Shown here piece by piece: positions 61,645 to 64,000 of a stretch of DNA of 64,000 nucleotides (positions are counted from its first letter, which is position 1; each line of letters opens with the position of its first letter). The position numbers were made by a program, and so were the translations under genes. Under the pieces are notes generated by a model that had not been told where the DNA came from, did no database searches, and saw only the letters and a program-made list of their open reading frames with translations. This DNA comes from Ascarosepion bandense (Eukaryota > Mollusca > Cephalopoda > Sepiida > Sepiidae): NCBI GenBank assembly GCA_037127315.1, contig JBBBDQ010001276.1:792001-856000 (forward strand), read 5' to 3'.

Positions 61645-62220
61645 ACATAGTGCTGCCCCATTGGTTGAACTTTGAAATGTGTGGGCGGAAATAATCTTAT
61701 TGGTCAAAGATTTGATTTGCATAAGATTCCTCGAGTCTCTCTGCATCCCCCAAGAGAATTTGGGACAAGTATAAAAATCGGGACCCCGAGTAGCAAAATG
61801 AGTTGTTTTTGCAGTTCGTTAAGTTGCAGTCGAGATGTAACGACTGAGGGAAATGTGTTCCCAACTGGGGGCCACGACCAAGAAGACTGGTCGCCTTCCA
61901 TAGAGTTCAAGGCTGAAGATGTAAAGAAACTTAGAAAAGCCTGCTGCCGATCGACTTGAAAGAGTTAAAGTCAAATAATGCACCTCCGATAGAGTCCTGG
62001 CTAAAGATGTATAGAAACAGATTGGGCCGAGAAGTTAAACTAGCTGAAAGGAGATTTTTTTTTGTTGCAGAGCTAAAGAGACAAAAAAAATCTATCATCA
62101 CCCAGCCTTCCGCTCCACTTTGGCTATTTCCATAAAGCTTCGATAAAGATCCCCGAAAGAACTTTTTGTTTTAAAAGTAATTGGGAAAATTGAAAGCTCT
62201 GATTATTCTAAATAAAAACT
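61645..62220 (+). promoter_or_regulatory. Promoter-like or LTR-like module
   Basis: Two CCAAT-type boxes (ATTGGTTGAAC 61660 and ATTGGTCAAAG 61700), a TATA box (AAGTATAAAAATCGG, about 61767), then ATGAGTTGTTTTTGC about 30 bp downstream opening a 53-codon frame (61798-61959), and AAATAAAAAC near 62211. The spacing suits a solo LTR or a compact transcription unit. The small frame (MSCFCSSLSCSRDV...) has no recognisable domain. No termini or target duplication were found. Confidence 0.35.
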
Positions 62221-62389
62221 TTCGCTTCGTTGTGAAAATTGAATTCGACGATTGTACATTCTGCTTTTGTTGCTAAATTTCTTTTATATATAAAGACTTT
62301 TTTGTAGCTTATCCAGGCGTCTTCGAACTTATTCATTTATTTTTTAATTTTAATTTTTATTTATTTATTTTTTTGGTGCCGTGTTTTAT

Positions 62390-62720
62390 TTTATCGGCAC
62401 AAGTGTTCATGTGTGTCCGGTCTGGTTTGAGGTGGCAGAGAAACGACTACCGGGTCTTTCCTGAGATTAAAATACACAGCGCGGACAGGAAAGTTCACCG
62501 TTGTAATAGACGTCTTAAGGACCAGCTGCTGCGACGAGGCCATCATCACGACTAGCGACCCGAGAGCGTGGCCATAATTGTTGCCGTGTTCGACAGCATC
62601 AATTCTGACTCAGGTTCCGGTCATCATCATCATAGGCGGCCGTGATCGTCTAGGGGTCAGCCAGCGAGCCAGCCGGGCCAAGCGTCACGACATAGGAGAA
62701 TGCTAATACCTGTTTTAGTC
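62390..62720. other. GC-rich patch of unknown nature
   Basis: A relatively GC-rich segment (CGGACAGGAAAGTTCACCG, CCAGCGAGCCAGCCGGGCC) is flanked by AT-rich DNA and followed by a C/T-rich CCTCTCTTTCTCTTTCC tract. It may be an LTR or repeat; unassigned. Confidence 0.35.
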
Positions 62721-63334
62721 AACTATGTACACAACCTTGTTAGGGAAGTTAGTCGCCACTTTCCTCTCTTTCTCTTTCCTTCAGTATGTATTGTAAATGC
62801 TAAATTTTACAAGACCCTCTATTTGTCCTGTTCGACAAGATCAGAAATTTAGTGACTCTATATGCAAAATATATCTATTGTGTATCCTACTTTCCTTGTT
62901 ATAATCAAATTCATTAACAGAATTGCGAAAAAAAAAAAACTTGCAGTGCAATTAAAATATATTCAAGGAACCAATTTTTTCAAAGACGCAATTCTTTTTT
63001 TGGATGGTAGGCTGAAGTTAGACACCGATTTAAAAGATAAACAAGAGAAAGTCTTACCAAAGAAGTAAACGAAAAATATCAGGCAAAATTTAACCTTCCT
63101 GCCAGCAAAAAGCAAAACCATCAACAAAAATGTCGCTTATTCCCTTCACATTGCTATTATTTTGGACTATTTCCACCCCCCCCCCTCGGAAATATTGTTT
63201 ATTTACAACATTATAAAAATACATTAACCAAGTACAATATTTATTATTTACTTTTTATGAAGAAATATATTTGAAAATAAATCCTTTTATTCAAAAATTT
63301 ATTTAAAGAATGACAAGATTATCAAAATCAACGT
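62721..63334. other. Unassigned AT-rich stretch
   Basis: No gene supported. A C-run lies near 63177-63186. Confidence 0.4.
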
Positions 63335-63385
63335 CGTACAAATGGCAACAAAGATGAAGACAATAGTCCGAATAATGTTAATACA
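63335..63385 (+). mobile_element. Downstream segment of the CTGAAGA hammerhead-like element
   Basis: ACGTCGTACAAATGGCAACAAAGATGAAGACAATAGTCCGAATAATG: text that follows GAAAC in complete copies. It keeps GTCGT just downstream of the missing core. Confidence 0.6.
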
Positions 63386-63485
63386 GGTTGAATAGACATC
63401 CTTGTCTTACACCCACTTTCTATTTTTGTATATCTGCTGAACTTATTTCTTGTCTGTATGTAAGCGGTTCTCAAAGCTATGTAAA
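63386..63485 (-). mobile_element. RTE-like LINE fragment (RT region)
   Basis: CATCCTTGTCTTACACCCACTTTC, TTTTTGTATATCTGCTGAAC and CTGTATGTAAGCGGTT match the RT region at 41005-41075 on the minus strand (QGC...RYTKIE..). It is cut by the Helitron at 63486. Confidence 0.7.
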
Positions 63486-64000
63486 TCTAAACTTATTTAT
63501 AAATGGAACTTTGGGTGTATATGTCTGTGTGTGTGTGTGTGTACATTACCTATAGACTCCGAAACGGCTGAACCTATTTTCTTGAAAATTTACAAAGTTG
63601 TACTATAAACGTCTGCGAGTGTTCTTAGCTAGGTATTGTGTCGAGGTATCCCCGATAAATATCGAAAATCGATAATCGAAAAAATCGGGTTATAGAAGGA
63701 GTGATCCGATTTTAATCAAATTTGATACACTCATAGACAAAGACATAAGAAACGATATTCAGAAGTTTCAAGGTTGCAGTTCTTACAAAAGTGCAGAAAA
63801 TCGATAATATATATATATATATATATATATAAAAGGCAAGATGTTTGTGTGTGTGTCTCTTTATCTGCCTGTATGTTTGTAATTCTTTCAGCCCTTTTAT
63901 TTTAGTTTTTGCTTCGGGTTTGGCTCTAAATAGGTATAATTGTAGTTCTTAGTCTCAGCCATGATACCATTTACTCAAAGGACTTATTTAGCCTTCAAAA
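63486..64000 (+). mobile_element. Non-autonomous Helitron, cut by window end
   Basis: A|TCTAAACTTATTTATAAATGGAAC at 63486, GT tract, ACATTACCTATAGACTCCGAAACGG, (TA)n at 63808-63832, inner head AAAAGGCAAGATGTTTGTG at 63832, then the shared body to the window edge. The 3' end lies outside. Confidence 0.8.

Overview
The window looks like intergenic DNA from a large, repeat-rich animal genome. No host protein-coding gene, spliced gene model or ordinary tRNA gene could be supported. The mix of elements fits a mollusc, most likely a cephalopod: RTE-type LINEs, Penelope-like elements (PLEs) with GIY-YIG endonuclease tails, tRNA-derived SINEs, non-autonomous Helitrons, and very long (TA)n, (CA)n and (ATCT)n tracts. 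That taxonomic call is inference from element types, not from a marker gene.

Layout. 1-9350: a block of about 2.93 kb is present twice (1-2925 and 4958-7890). Each copy holds a Helitron, an RTE LINE fragment split by a solo LTR, and a terminal (ATCT)n tract. The second copy runs into a degenerate minisatellite of roughly 65-bp units. 9.4-21.5 kb: a third copy of that LTR, SINE-body arrays joined by a GGGGATC hairpin, several RTE fragments (one split by a Helitron) and a 93-bp tandem repeat open on both strands. 21.5-29 kb: microsatellites, a decayed GIY-YIG retroelement, the 3' part of a PLE followed by the start of another copy, a Helitron, an internally deleted Tc1-like element, and two copies of a tRNA-derived SINE that carries a hammerhead-ribozyme-like core. 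29-36 kb: RTE fragments, a solo LTR with promoter, poly(A) signal and a 4-bp target duplication, a five-unit SINE-body/hairpin array, and a 609-bp fold-back MITE. 36-46 kb: a chimeric 5S-rRNA/tRNA SINE, a 51-bp minisatellite, Jockey-like LINE tails, the second RTE copy with a readable RT region, hammerhead-like inverted pairs and PLE fragments. 46-64 kb: an A/T satellite, a SINE with two 5S-like heads, inverted repeats, a hAT derivative, a tandem array made from the RTE 3' tail, and another Helitron running off the right edge.

What stands out. Two short-element families pair RNA polymerase III-type promoter boxes with hammerhead-like cores (CTGANGA - stem II - GAAA). A 5S-tRNA chimeric SINE family is present, once with a doubled 5S head. 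A GGGGATCAGTTT...AAACTGATCCCC hairpin recurs at the junctions of unrelated tandem arrays. Everything coding-like is retroelement or transposon debris; apparent ORFs over microsatellites ([26 protein letters not shown]) are translations of simple repeats.

All assignments were made by reading the sequence. Family names rest on remembered motif patterns and were not checked against a database.
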